Assembly: GCA_035041965.1 (NCBI GenBank)
Contig: JAPYMA010000475.1
Span: forward strand, 1 to 64,000
Reading direction: 5' to 3'
DNA from: Anisakis pegreffii
Lineage: Eukaryota > Nematoda > Chromadorea > Rhabditida > Anisakidae
DNA length: 64,000 nt
Position 1 is the stretch's first letter; each line of letters starts with the position of its first letter. The position numbers and the translations under genes were made by a program. This document shows positions 27,801 to 41,558 of the stretch, in pieces. Below the pieces are notes generated by a model. That model was not told where the DNA came from. It worked only from the letters and a program-made list of their open reading frames with translations, and made no database searches.

Positions 27801-29339
27801 TTAGTGCTATTTGGACGGTTCCAATCGCAAATGTTCAAACGGACAGCCGTAAACGCGTATTGTAGCCTAAAAAATTTCGAGTAGTTGGAAACAGCAAATT
27901 GATTGCCTTGATTATACCCTAAAAGTAATGATAAAATAACTTCAGGAACGACAGCTCGTTCAATTTCATGGTCTTCTTCTTTGTGCTCTTTTTTCACTCC
28001 GTATTCACGCTCATACAGGCACTTGGCTTATCACAGTATGCATGCGGATGGGCTAATTCAATTGAAACTTTCCAGTATGTACTCATCATCGTCGTCGTTA
28101 TTTTAAACATCTTGTAGTAATAGAGGTTTCAATCAGCATTTCATTGTTGCCAAATGAGATTTGCAATAGCAACCTCTTTTGATCAACTGATTATCGGTTA
28201 CATTATATGTTGCTGGTTAAGGGAGTCAATTAGTGCAATATTAATCGTATTCGAACATATTGTTTTTTGAATGTGGATTGCAATAACCCATTTTGATGAT
28301 TTGCACATGTTGTTTTCCATTTCAACAGAATACTCTATCTTGCAAATCATAGCGATTACCAAAGTAAGCGCAAGCCCTATGGTTGTTTGTAGGAAATTGT
28401 TTGACCGGGTTGACCAATAAAATTTAGAAATCAGTCGTGAGGCATTATAATCGGATTCATGCAGTGATTATGTGTTGTGACTGGATAATTCATTGATGTT
28501 GTCATTACTATTATTCGGATGATTAGCCATTCCATTTATTTCGCGTACTTACTGCTGTAGTGTCATTATTGAGCTTTTGATTACTAATATTATTGTTATT
28601 ATTATTTTTATTAAAATATTATTGTTGTTGTATTTGCAGTGTGAGTGTTATAGTGGCATTATTAATGCTTCTATCTGCATTAGCATTCACAGCTGCATTT
28701 GGTGGCATGGTATTCGCCCTAATCAAAGTGCATCGACTCTATCGCGGTGCTGGATTCAGTATCGATAAAGCTCGCAAAGAGTTCTCTGACGGCGTTATGG
28801 CAGATCGAAACGTGCAGCAGGTTCTTTTTATTATTCTTCGCATCATTACTCTTTCCAAACAAAACTTCCATCCGCCGGTGTAACTCGGGCATTTCACTAG
28901 TCTGAATTGACCGAAATTCTGGATTTATAATGCATTGGCTAAACTTTTCTATTTATGCATTTGTAGTATTGTCGTACGTTATTGTAAAGCCGTTAAAAAT
29001 TTTGCTCTCCATTATTTGAACGCAGTCAAATTCAGCAAATATCCGATGACCACAAAAAAACCTAACAGTATAATTGTGAGTGTTCCTGCAATGAATTTTG
29101 AAACGGTGGCATCAGTTTTCCATTATGAAATACCAAATAGATGTAGGGTGAGGTGATAGATTGTTATCGGCATGTTTTGAATTTACGTTTAGGAATAATG
29201 AATTGGTGATTGCTTCCTCTTCTTATATCTTGGTGAGCTAGCATTTCCAAAATTTTAGGCAGCTTCTGGAGCGGCACGCGCCGCAGCAACACATGCAGCT
29301 AATCAGGCGATGAATCAAGCAACTCAAGGACGTTTTTAA
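24807..29339 (+). CDS. scm-1: Secretory carrier-associated membrane protein (SCAMP)
   Basis: Seven exons join in frame: 24807-24848, 25079-25210, 26765-26977, 27472-27698, 27946-28074, 28640-28820, 29259-29339, giving 334 aa, the usual SCAMP length. The N-terminus carries NPF motifs (residues 7-9 and about 35-37), which in this family bind EH-domain endocytic proteins. A charged coiled coil follows (about residues 68-98, RRQEELERKAQELRRREQE). Four hydrophobic segments come from exons 4-6, with the conserved amphipathic SCAMP 'E peptide' region PCSFLFWFRPVYKAFR near residue 190-205 between the second and third. The cytosolic tail ends QATQGRF. SCAMPs act in recycling between Golgi, plasma membrane and endosomes. 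The acceptor of exon 2 (ATATCAAG) has a weak pyrimidine tract; the protein fit decides it. Confidence 0.95.
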
Positions 29340-32300
29340 AGTGGAAATGATGAATGGTTGGCTGATTCAACGAAAGGCAAGGATACGACGGGCTTAAGAT
29401 ATTTCTGTGAAAGAACAATTTGATTCATTACATTTTGTATCTACGTAAACGAATCCGTGACTGAAAACCATTCTGAATTTATTTGGATTTATTCGTTGAA
29501 TCTTATCGATTCTTGAACAGAGTTATACTCATTTTGTTCCCAAATTTAAGGTATTCGTTGTTTCTTGTTTCTTTGTAACTTCTCTGCCGCATGATTGTTC
29601 GAATGTTTAATTATTAATTCACTCCTATTAGTTCACTGCTTTTCTTTATACATTCTCGGTTATTCTACTTGTGTGATTCATTTGATTTGTTTCCTACTAC
29701 ACCCGCCAAATTCACCACAGTGATTTTCGAATTAATTGGCCACTGTCCTCAACAACCGAACTACTATCAGCTGCTTTTTCTTTCAAAGGGTTTTATAAAG
29801 CTCTATGAGTCCTGTTCTTGCTTGCATTTACTGTCCTTCCATATCTTCTGCAAATCGTTTTTTCCAGTTCATTATTTTGCGAAATTGTTACTGGTAACAG
29901 TAATAATAATAATTATTATTATTTACACGTTCGAAACTACTTTTTTGAAAGGTTGATCGTTTCTGTGTTTGGCTTATTGTTTGTCACCTTTGTTTTTAAT
30001 CTTTTAGCAACAATGATCCATCCTCCCATCAGATAATATTGAGATGGATCATCTTCTCATTTCTTTACTCGTTTCTTCCAGAAGTGCGCCAATATTTTCG
30101 TTAACTCTCGAAAGTAAGCGAATGAAATGGTGAATTATTAAATGATGCATATGTCAGTTAAGCCCCAGAAGTATGGTAGATGACACGTATTCTATCGGAA
30201 GTTTTTTGATCACATTTAATGAATAGTGCGAGTGATTTTTTGTTGCAATTGAACGACTGAAATGGTGATTATTCCATTTGTTTACTTCTTTATTTGGTTC
30301 AAACTTTACTAAATATTTCAGCAAAATATCATTATTCATGGCAATGTATGCTCTTTCTCGTTTGTTTATATGCTTTATTATGTATTAATTGTTCGTTTTA
30401 AAAATTGGAGAATTCATTAAATTTTTCATGTCCTATAAAATAGTTCTATTTTATTGACGTTAATAATACTGTTCTTCAACGTGTTCCCTTAATCACAGTT
30501 TTCGTATTTTCCAAGAACAAAACATGTTGAAGGAAAAAAAGTATATGGCAATGATTGTTTCTTAAAATTTATTCATTATGAACAGGTTTATGGGGTCGTA
30601 ATTTATCGCTCTTTTCTCTTTTTGATCTTTACGGTTTTACTGTTGTTCTAGTTACTAAAATTATCATCTTTTGATGAAAATATTTACTCTTTATTGTTCA
30701 GAATCTCTGATTGAGGAGTAACTTTAATTCTTTATTTATATGCTTGCGACATTGTTCTCATCTTTATTTAATCAGATTTTTCATATTTAACCAATGCCGT
30801 TCTCTCTCCAGTTACAGTCACTATAAGAAAGAGGGCATATTTTTAATTTATACCAACATCAGTTCACATGTACACGTTTTAATTAGAATTCGAGCGAATC
30901 CATTATTTCGTGATTGTTTTTGGATTGATTCAGGACTGTGTGATATTTCTTGAAGAACTGTAGAGAATAATTTGTAATCGTGATGTTGTGCAGAAGAGCT
31001 GTAAAATCATGGTGGAAATAAAGTATCGTTTGATTCGTTATCGGTGATAACATGATTTTGTTTTGTTTTTTTGTGCACTTACAGTTCATTCAAAACTCCG
31101 AGGCCGTAATGAATGTTATGTGTAGAGAATGCTCAGAATTTTATCGTGATCGCACATTGCGTTCTTAAAATTGGTAAAGTGCTTCAGATAATCGTCGCTG
31201 AAAACCGCATCTGCTTATCAGTTAGTTGCGGCCAAACAAACAATGCTTGTCAGTTGCAAGCGTACACGAAACAATTAAACTATTTGGTAACATAAGCAGT
31301 TGTTGTGGTGATTAAGTTCAGTGTTTATGCTGATTAATTTACGAGGAATTATCTGAGTGTTTGGGATTTGACCGTATCGCGTTTTTAGTTTCGTGGTTTA
31401 GATTCATACTTGACAGTTGTAACAATAATTAGCACTTGAACTCTTGAAGTGGCAATCGGGCTGCGTCAAACGTTGAAGGTGAAGGCATCATATCATCATT
31501 GTGATTAACCATCAGCGCTCAATCTATCCATAGTGTTTGTCACTGAATTTATTCAAAAGAGCAAATGAAGGCAGTAATTGTTGTTTTTTAATATTTCATT
31601 TCATTCGTTCAGAGCAGTTGATATTCGTCTCCTCATTAAGTCGTCCACCATAAGGTTGGCACGAGAATAAGGACAGATAGAAAAAGGCTTTCCTCCCCCA
31701 TTTTGCTTTTGGTCTGGAAAATATCATTTGAAGCACGTTTTCAAATTTTATATTTGCGTTTTTGAAGTAACATTTAAACGTGTCTTGTGGGGTTGAGTGC
31801 TATCACAGCCAATCCATTTGTTTGCTTTCATCCGACGACGATCTTTGACGGTCGGTGATCTACCGTAGTCGTATGTTTGCGCACGAGACAACACGTATCT
31901 ACTGAGCAATGCAGCGGAAGAGCATAAATGTATGAAGCGTAAAACAGCTGAGATGATGCTAGACGGCAAGACAATTGAATTATTTTAGTGATAAAATTTT
32001 GATCAGGCATTTTTTTTTATTTGGTTTGATTTGGGCATTCCCTTATTGTGAAAAGATATTAGTCTTTATGTTCATTGGAGTGCAGAAACTCAGTATATGT
32101 TAAATTGTGAAGCACTTTAATTTTTCGTTGAAATTAATGTACAGTTTAAATATTTCATCAATGCTGAAGGGAGTTTGTGTTCTTGTCTTTTGAATATAAT
32201 CATTGATCAGATAGCGAATGAAGGGCTTTTATGAGTCGTCATTGTTTAGTGGTGCTTAAATTCCACAACATCAAAATCCTTGTCAAACATTGATTAAATC

Positions 32301-33163
32301 GACTCATAACTGATAATATTAATCATTCTTAATGCCGGCGTGGGATTGCTATTAGAAGCGTGAATAATAGACTTGGACTGTGTGAATAATTAACATTCAA
32401 TCGCTCAACTGTCATAGCATTCTAATGAAATATCGATTGGATCCAATAATATTTGAAAATGAGCTTTTCATTTATTCTAGTGGATGTTTTTCTGCATATT
32501 TATCGCATATTTGGAATCGTAGTAATTCTGCAAAAAACGCTTAAATGAATGTTGTTTGTAATTACCATTTGATCATTTAGTTAATCTGATTCATTACTCG
32601 TATCAGTCAGTATATCATGACTGCTGTCCTTTTTTAGATTATTCTTGTTGATTCCAATCGAGCTCCTCCATATCGCACTAATCTAAGCGACTAACAAAGA
32701 ATCAAAAAACCTCAGTGGCATTACTGAGCACTTGCTGAACAATTCAAGAAGGTTCATTTCATTTATTCGTTTCTTCGTTATCATTATTTTCTTATCGGAT
32801 CTATTTCACAAATCGATTACATTCACGTTAATCACAGTAGTTAATGATAACTAGTTGTTATATAAATTTCTGATTGTACATCAAATTGGAGCGGTGTGAA
32901 GCTACATAAAATAAGTTTTCGTGCCTAATTTTCATTGAAACAAATTTTTTCAAATAAAAAATACTTTGTAGTATTATAACAATGTCTCATAATCTGTTGC
33001 TTCGAAACAGCGTTAAAGTTCGCTAATGCAGTAGGGATTATTGTTGCTATGATGTCGTCTAACAGCTACTCAGTCATCACGTGGATACATTTAATTCACT
33101 CAAATATATATAATACATTTGAGGGAGGAATTTTGTAAACTTTCCACGCAATCAAGAGTTCGC
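29340..33163. other. AT-rich intergenic interval
   Basis: I see no coding exon here. It holds the SCAMP 3' UTR, an AAT/ATT microsatellite (about 29901-29923) and a slightly GC-richer patch around 31790-31900. It should contain the promoter and any non-coding 5' exon of the TULP4-like gene. Confidence 0.55.
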
Positions 33164-36100
33164 ATGAAGATTCTGTGGGAGAGTGACGATTGGCCAGGTG
33201 CTGTAGTGGAACCAGGTGTAACATGTCTAAATTGGATACCAAATGTGAACAAACCTGGCTTTGGATTACTTGCAGCAGGTATCATGTACTTCTGTGTTTT
33301 GAATTGTATATTTATAACTATTCATATTCAAATGTCAACTAAACGGCAGACTAATTGTCACGCTCCTACAGATATCATTTTGTAATGTTCTTGGACTGTA
33401 GATACCATACTGTGCTAGATCTTTATTCGCAGATGTTGAATTGTTTTTCTTTCGGTTGAAATTAGGGAGCAGTGTTTTGAATGGTTTTAAGTGGAACGAG
33501 CATTGAGTAGTTGCGATGTTTAGGTTCAGAATCTGGCGCGGTGGGAGTGACATCAACAGAATTGTATGGTGGACGTGACGATCTGAAACGTTATAACTTC
33601 AACTTACGTGGTCATCATAGTGCAATTAGCATTGTGGCATGGAACTGTGAACAGACCAAATTGGCCAGTTGTGATCTGTCAGGAATTATTTATGTATGGG
33701 TACCGAATGAAGAGAGGTGGAGTGTGGAATTGGTCAACGATAGAGGTATCAAGGTAACCACCAACTTTTCAGTATGAACTGTAAGGCCACAATTTTTTAC
33801 GCCATTTGAAAATCTTTTCTATTCGTAGTCACAAGGAGAAAAACTGTTCGCTGTTTGAGTTGATTTACGAACGATTCAAAATGGTACTAATGATTCACGT
33901 CTAGCGATCGTTTTTGAATATTTATGTGATTAGAATATTGCTAAATTGCCAGACTGTTGTCTTGAATTAGTTCAGTCAAATGAAGATAATTACCTCAAAT
34001 ATGATAACCCACATAAGAGAGCAATAAATAGATATTATCTTAGGTTCGTGATGTAAGTTGGAGTCCGAGCGGTACGTCTGCATTGATTTGTTATGAAGAT
34101 AATTTTGTCTTAATCGGCTCCTCAAATGGGCAACGCATTTGGTCGAGCTCGTTCGCGGTTACAGTAATGTGTGGTGTTTGGGCACCTGATTCTCGGGAGC
34201 TTGTTCTTGGCTTCAATACGGGCGCTATTCAAGTGCTTACAGAACAGGGTAATTCCACAATATTTCGTTGCATTTTTGACGAAGATGAATAATTTTGGAT
34301 TAATTGTAATTTATAGTCTCGAATGTTGAGAATTATTCGCAATGTGTTCTTGCACAAAACTTGTGTCATATCATTCGAATGCTCCAGTTGCGTTTCGATT
34401 GGTAACGGTAACCTGTGCTGATTTAAGGTGCAACTGTCACTGAACGTTCATTATTACCCTGTGCAGTGCTGCGACTTGCTGCTTCTCCTCTTCGCAAAGA
34501 TGGCAAATGGACTCTTGCTGTATGCTCAGCATCTAATAGCATCCTCTTCTTGAACGCTTATGATGAGGTTGCCAGTTATGCTACGCCACTTATGTTTACT
34601 GTTATTTGCAGTCCACCTCTCAAATGTTTGACTCTCGAAATTTTATGTTTCATTACGGAACGGATTTTATATTGCTCATGATCGTTTTATTGAATAATAA
34701 TTTGACGATCATCGAATTCAGATTTTTGGATTAGATAAGCAGTATTAGTTTGAAAGTGATCATAACTGTTCGCAAACAAGCCGGTAATGGAGATATTTAA
34801 TGTAGATGGTAGTGATGAATGTGTGGAACAGATAACATTATTACTGTTTTAGGTAGAACCGTTGAGTTGGCAAAGTACAGAACCACTGCTGAGTGTGCAG
34901 TGGAATGCAAGTGGTACATTACTGGCTGTGATTTGCTGTCGTAATCGTTTGATTGTTCTCGATTATCGATCTACGCTCATCTATTCACAGCAAGTGCCGA
35001 TTAATTCACCCAATAATCTGTTAACTGCCTTCACATGGGCACATGATGATCAAGTGTTAATCGCTGCTGCTGGTCTGTTCGAATATTTCTTCTCAAATTC
35101 CATTTTATCCACTCCTTGACTGCGTCCATTTGTCTACTTCAAGTCATCAACAACTACCATTTCCAGGAGGGCATCTGGCTGTAGGTCGTGTTTTGATCGG
35201 TGTACCATCGTTGTTCAACCTAGTCACCTATAATCTTTGGTTGATGATGGGATCGTCTGCACGCCGTGTCGATTCCCTTCCACTCCCAATTCGCGAGCGT
35301 AACTCGATACGTGAATTGGACCATCATTTCATTAGAGTAACTTCTATCTTATTTATATTTCATTTTAATTCAAAATCCGTTTCATCAAAAATTCCATCTG
35401 TTTGAATCTGTGTTTTTCTTTTTAATTGCAATTTATTGATGGTACTAGTGGCATTTAATTGCAATTTATTTTGCCAACAAGCGGAGCTGTTCGTTTTCAT
35501 TTTCTTACCACCGTTGTAGTAGTAGAAGGATATATATTGCTGAGTGTAGTAAAATACTCAGCATCAATCAACTTGTTCATAATTGTCATAAAATTGTCAC
35601 GGGCTCATTCAAAAAAGTTCCTGAATGCTTTCTATATCATAGCATGATGGATGTAAATGGTGATAATTGCAGTGTCGTATTCCATCTCGTGAACAGTTAT
35701 CCGCTCAAGTATGTGAGCCATCAGATTGGCGATGGTATTGTACTATCAAGCCAATACCCCGTAAAGCACACTCATATGTGCTCTGTATGGAGCATATGGG
35801 TGGTTTAGTGCCGATTTTAGTTGGTCGTCAAACAAATCGCATAATACCACAATTTCATATTTCGTTACTTAGTCCCTCTATGGTCGTCTCATCAAACAGT
35901 CGATCATCCACTCCTGATAACGGCTCTTCAGCTCAAGTTGGTGAGAAATTTCGTTAATTTTTACGAAAATTGTTTCGTAATAATGTTCATTCCTTTGAAC
36001 AACAGATATTTGAAATTAGTGTCGAAAACTATGATCGTTGTTTTTGATTAAGAGTTTGTAATAATATTTCTAATATACTCATTCCCGGTCCTCACTTTGA

Positions 36101-39100
36101 GACAATGTAAGACGACAACTTCAGTTATATTCAGAACTTAACAAATTGTCGTGATTTGTTACAATTCTTCGCAGATGGGTTTCTTACATGAACTTTTGAA
36201 GCACCAGAAAAAGAGTTTGATAATACGAAAACAGATAAGAGCCTGGGCTTGTTTTAGTTTCTTGCAAATCTCTCTGAAAAAAATGGTGATGCAATCAATT
36301 GGGAATGTGGGTGAAGTAAATGAACAGTAGTGGTTTTTAAATGATTGTTGAAAGAGATCGTTCTTATTTTCTCATATTGCAGAAGATGTCGGTGCGTTTA
36401 CACGTCATTCAACGCAGCGTAATTCTGTGTGGAGGAAAAGTAAACGTCAACTTAGGGCGCTGATGAACAGACATGTTGCTTGCAGACAACCGGTCAACAC
36501 CATCAATGATAAATTGTTGCAGGTTTGTGTTTGTTTTTTCTCCTCCTGCCTCAACTTGTTCTCTTAGTGCCGGAACTGTTCACATCAAATAATCATTTTT
36601 CAACTGTTTTTATTTCAACTGTTCTATATTGTTTTTCTGATGGCTAGATAACAATAACGGGTTGATTTTAATACGCGAAAAAAATTCATATATTCTGTTA
36701 AGCCACTTACAAATGTCGCTGATGTTTTCGTATTTATAAATCTTCATTAGGTGTTGTGTTCATTTGGTCATTTTCAGGTTACTTCTAATGTTTGGTGTAC
36801 GAGATTCAAGATGACTTCATTGGCAACAAATATCCTTCCTCCATTCCTTGCTCAGGTAAAATCAATTAATTATTTGGGACGAGAAAATGTTACTAAAATT
36901 TTTTAAATCGATTCTGTGGTACTCATGAAAATGATTATTTGTGGGCAGTTCAATTCGGTTATCCTACCTAGATTATTTTATTATCGCTTGCCTTGATTGT
37001 AAATTTTGGGTGATAAAAACATCATTTTTCAAAATAAAATACTAATTGTGGAAGGTCTACGTCGGATGATTGGTGACAGCATCATTATAGGTTATTTTTG
37101 TTATCCAGATGTGAAGATTATGAATTGGATAAGTTGAAATGGATAGGTAAGTGATAATCGAAAGATGGCGATGCTTACATTGAAGATGTTGAATATTGAA
37201 GGTTATTTATAAGACATCTGTGTTACATTTACAACCCCGACAAATGACCGTACAACTAGTTGATCTGAGTCGTCGAAGTACGACGAGTCCTCTGTTCAGT
37301 TGCTGTCGTCGAGGAGGAGCTGCAGCCGCAGCAGAAGTAGCGACAACACGTCGTTCTTCACCGAAAAATGCAAATGCAGTTGAAACATCATCAAACGATC
37401 AAGTGTATCTGTGTGATGATAATATGCGACATGTTACTGTTGCGCCATCTGATCGGTAGTTAATTGCTTCATTCTCTCATAATAATTTTGGATTTGTTGA
37501 TCAGTTTGTTCATCATTCATCCATCATTCTGGAACGTCAATAGATCTAGAGTGAAAGTTTCACTGTTGTGGAGTAATTAACGCTTTTATCACACGTATGA
37601 GATAGTGAGCGCAACAGTGAACTGTGCTATTGTATATTTCGCTGTAAAATATTATTGTTCGAAGTTGAGACATGTTCCCGTTGAGATATGCAGCTATAGC
37701 GTATTTTTTAGGTACAATGATTATGCTTGGTTTAGCGAGTGTGTGATAAGTTCTTCGTTTCACGCATACTGAAATAGTATTCTGCACGTTGAAATTAAAA
37801 TCGGGATCATTTGTTCTGTTGTAGAGAGTAAAATCAAGCAAGTCGTGACGTTATTTACTTCAAGCAGAACCTAAAAGTCACTAATTTCTTGTTTATCCTC
37901 AAATTGGGTTTTGTAGAGAATTATTCGTGGCTGGTGCTGTACCTCAGGGAGATGATGCTGATTATGAAATTGCTGGCATGGGAGTACCAGTTGAAGATGA
38001 AAATGATGAGCCACTCTCACCCGAGGAACGCCTCCTCTATCAGGTTATTTTTCCTCGAGTGCGTACTTTTTGGGAAATTTTATTTATTGGTGTGTTAGAA
38101 AAGTAAATATATTTGTAATGTACCGATGAAGTTTAAAAAATATTTCTGCTTTTGGTTCAGTTTCAGTCGATTGTTTTTTTCTTATGAAATGCTAAAGGAA
38201 TTTGTAACTGCAATGCAAATTTTAATTTTTTAGAATGTCTTCACGGAATTCAATGAACTTCGAGTAGTAGTTGAGAGGCATATTGCAAAAATGAAATGTT
38301 TTGCAAATGATTTGGAACGATCATCTCATAACCTTGAACCGATCAGTCCGAATAGTAATGTTGCTGGTATTGGTTCAACGCACACAGTTAGTGAGCAACT
38401 GAACTTGTTGTCCCCTGCTATCTCTCAACCTACTGTAGTCACGACAAGTGGGGCAACTTCGACTCTCGGAAAATTGCCCAAAGTATCGGCGTCACTCAAG
38501 GAAGACTGGACTGCAAGTGCCACATCTGTAGGCGGTGCTGGTACTCGAATACAACGTGCCGAACTTACAATCGGGCCATCAACTTCGGATATGGATTGGC
38601 ATCATCGATACGACGATATCGAGGTATGCAATTGTTTCTTTTTGTTTTGCTCACATTCCAAAATTATTTTCATCATATGAATTTGCTTTATTCGGTATAT
38701 ACGATTCGCTAATTTTACAAGAAAAACTTGAATCTATGTAGAACTCGACGGAAAGGTCGTATTCGTTTTTCGTTCGTTCATCAGCTGAAATAAATTGTAC
38801 GTGTAGAATAGTTTGTCATGTGTAATACTTGACTGGATTGGTCTCGATTGAACGAAATCGTCTATTGCGATTGCGTTGAGTATTTGAATTTTTGCAGTAT
38901 ATTGATGAAGATGATTCGATAGTTATGCGGAATCTAAGCGAAAAGATACCGTTGGTTGATCCGTTCCGAGCTCATGACTCTTCTCGAAAGGGTGGGTGCA
39001 GATATCGCATCTATACATTTATCTGTTAATTTGATACTTCCGATCATCGCAGTCAAATAAATGCATTTCCTCTTTATAGAGACATTTTTCTATAGTTACT

Positions 39101-41558
39101 TTATGTTTGGATCGTGCAGAATTGCGTCCGTTACATGGGGCATTTCGAGCGTTCCTATTATACAAACCATGCCAATTGCTGAGGGTTTGGTTTTAATTGA
39201 CGAGATGACGTGAACTGCATATTTTTGCGTTTCCTCGGCTCTGAGTAAAGAACTTTTAAGTTTGATGTTATTGTCACTTAAAGTTGATTTTGATAACGAG
39301 AAGATGATGCCGATTCATTGTTATTTTCTATTTCAGTTGCCTTGTTAATGCTTTATGTTTGTTTGTTAAAGAGATAGAACAAGAGCATTGGCTATTATTA
39401 GTGAACGATTCGATGAATTTGTAGGGCTGCGTCAGTTGAATGATATATCATCCGTGTTAGATAAGCTGGCAAAATTAGCGAACGATTTAACGACACGTTG
39501 TACAATCGGACAGTTGAGTCACGAAGCTAGTCCATCAAGTTCACGACAGCTGAATTATAACGGACGAAACAATTCGGTTAGTCTTATTGTTGTTATGTTC
39601 AAAGCAGATTCATATCTTACAAATGCTTTGCATTGTATTGAATAATTTGAATAGACAGTTAGGTGCAGGCCAGGTCATAACATGGTTTAGACTCGTTAAT
39701 ATCGGTGAAATCGATACATCACTCGGTGTCGAGCAAAGTTTTCCCCTGCGAGTAGGAGTCGGACCGGAAAGTTTTGTCTGAAATCGAGTGACGTGCCAAT
39801 CTCACTGATGTTAACGAGTATGAGCCAGGCTATGAATTTGGCTTGTATAAAATTATCTATTCATGTTATCGTGATCGCGCATAGATCAGTTCGTTCTGAT
39901 TGTGGCGTTTGATGCTCATCAGTTTCGTATTATGTGGGCTGATTGCAAACTCATCACAGTCAGTCGGCGGAGGCTGAACAAAGTCGACAGTTGTTACACT
40001 CGGGTTTGATTCCTGTTTGCGGGGAAAGTTTCAATCAAAAGCGAGTGGTGGACTAGTTTCATTGATGTTAATGAATAATGTATAAAATTGATTACAAATA
40101 TATTTCTATTTTCGTATCAAGTGTAAAGACATGGATATCAAAATTCACTATGTTGTGCCATTTCCTATTCATCCATTTGATTTATCACTCGAAAATTCGT
40201 TTATGTTCTTGTGTGAATGTATTGCTTTCAGCTTGAATTGAACGAAACTCATGCTACGGTGTCCTCGCTTCGTTCCCAGTTAAAAGATATTGCTAAGAAA
40301 GTAACGCAGATAGAAAGGAAAATCAACTATGGTTAAATTTTCGATTCAATTGATGCATTTGACGTATTTATTATTTTTTGATAAGTACATGAATTTCTGA
40401 TATGCAATACATAATCAGTTGTTGTAATCAGTAATGTATGAAGGTTTTTTGTGTGCTGCGAAAAAAAAATCATTAATTTGATGTGTTCGGAGACATTTTA
40501 TCTATTAGATCGTCGTGAATTTTGTTTGAATAATTCTCTTACATGAATGAACTATTGTTTACGGCACAACCGATCGTTTTTGTAGGTGATGAGTTGTTGG
40601 ACGAAGTTTATGGCGATCTGCAACAACGAGTTCAACATATCAAAGCAGTTCTCGGAGAGCAACCGGCCATCTCTGACGAGATACCACTGCTTACCATGCA
40701 AAATAAAGCGCCTTTCTGGAATGAAGCCAGTCAAGTTTATCAGGTACGAATTATCTTTTCCATTCTAAGTTGCTTTTTGTGCAATTTGCTGATAACATTA
40801 TTGCGAAAACTTTGCACACTTCCATTCAAGCTACGACGATTCTATAAACATTTAAAAAAAATGTCTTATATTTAACCATGTTTTAAGTTTTAAACATGTT
40901 ACCATTAACTTTCCTCACTTGAAAGTGAAATAAACGTGACGGAGGTTCGTATTAAAACCATGGTTTACGAGTGATATACGAGAGGAATGAGTATGAGCAC
41001 ACAGACGATGCCAAATCAGAACGCTACTGAAACGAAATCAATGCTTAACGATCACCGAATGTAGAAACCTTCGATAGAAATGTCCGAAAACAAGTCGAGT
41101 GCTTTCCTGGAATAGCCGATCATAGTCTCCTCACATGACCGAATTAGACACGAAAGTATACTTGCAAGAAATATCGGACTGATAGGTTTCAAAGCAGCTC
41201 CAGTACAGTGCTGTAGCATTGCTAAACCGAATAGAGCGATATGATTTGTAAGCCATAATATAATCATAATTCACTATGATAGCGATCTATGTTTAATGAT
41301 CGAAATTTCCGTTGAAATAGATTCGTGATCCGGTCTTTTGACATACCTGGTAAAATTTGATATTGTTTGCAGCTCGATTTTGGTGGTCGCGTAACACAAG
41401 AATCAGCGAAGAACTTTCAAATCGAATTTTGTGATAAGCAAGTAATGCAGTTTGGTAGAATTGAAAATGGTGCATATACTCTCGATTTTCGTGGACCGTT
41501 CAGTGCAGTGCAGGCATTTGCTGTTGCATTAGCTTCAATAACTCAGCGATTGAAGTAA
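33164..41558 (+). CDS. tub-2: TULP4/TUSP-like tubby-superfamily protein with WD40 repeats
   Basis: Seventeen exons join in frame: 33164-33278, 33524-33753, 34044-34248, 34428-34567, 34853-35072, 35167-35336, 35673-35940, 36383-36522, 36778-36855, 37202-37455, 37917-38043, 38234-38623, 38898-38991, 39374-39576, 40232-40331, 40586-40743, 41373-41558, giving 1025 aa. Residues 1-350 are WD40 repeats ([23 protein letters not shown]). A SOCS-box-like segment and [15 protein letters not shown] follow. The tubby domain is split: [12 protein letters not shown]...[17 protein letters not shown] at 497-540, and a C-terminal part at about 946-1025 ([30 protein letters not shown], end ITQRLK). Vertebrate TULP4 shares this order and proposed E3-ligase adaptor role. 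The 400-residue insert is helical here rather than Pro-rich. The symbol follows the C. elegans TULP4-like gene as I recall it. Exon 15, with its donor at TATG|GTTAAA, is the least certain. Confidence 0.92.
39718..39857 (+). repeat. SINE-like repeat, copy A (intron of TULP4-like gene)
   Basis: This segment is a diverged relative of 39996-40095 in the same intron. Both contain AAAGTTT, a GCGAGTG/TCGAGTG block, CA(C/T)TGATGTTAA(C/T)GA and a closing TGTATAAAATT. The similarity is clear but low, so these are old copies. Confidence 0.4.
39996..40095 (+). repeat. SINE-like repeat, copy B with a tRNA T-arm-like motif
   Basis: The sequence CGGG-TTTGATT-CCTG near 40001-40015 resembles a tRNA T-arm and an RNA polymerase III B box (GGTTTGATTCC against GGTTCGANTCC). 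Upstream, GTCGGCGG could be a decayed A box. No complete cloverleaf forms, so a tRNA-derived SINE fossil is likelier than a tRNA gene. Confidence 0.35.
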
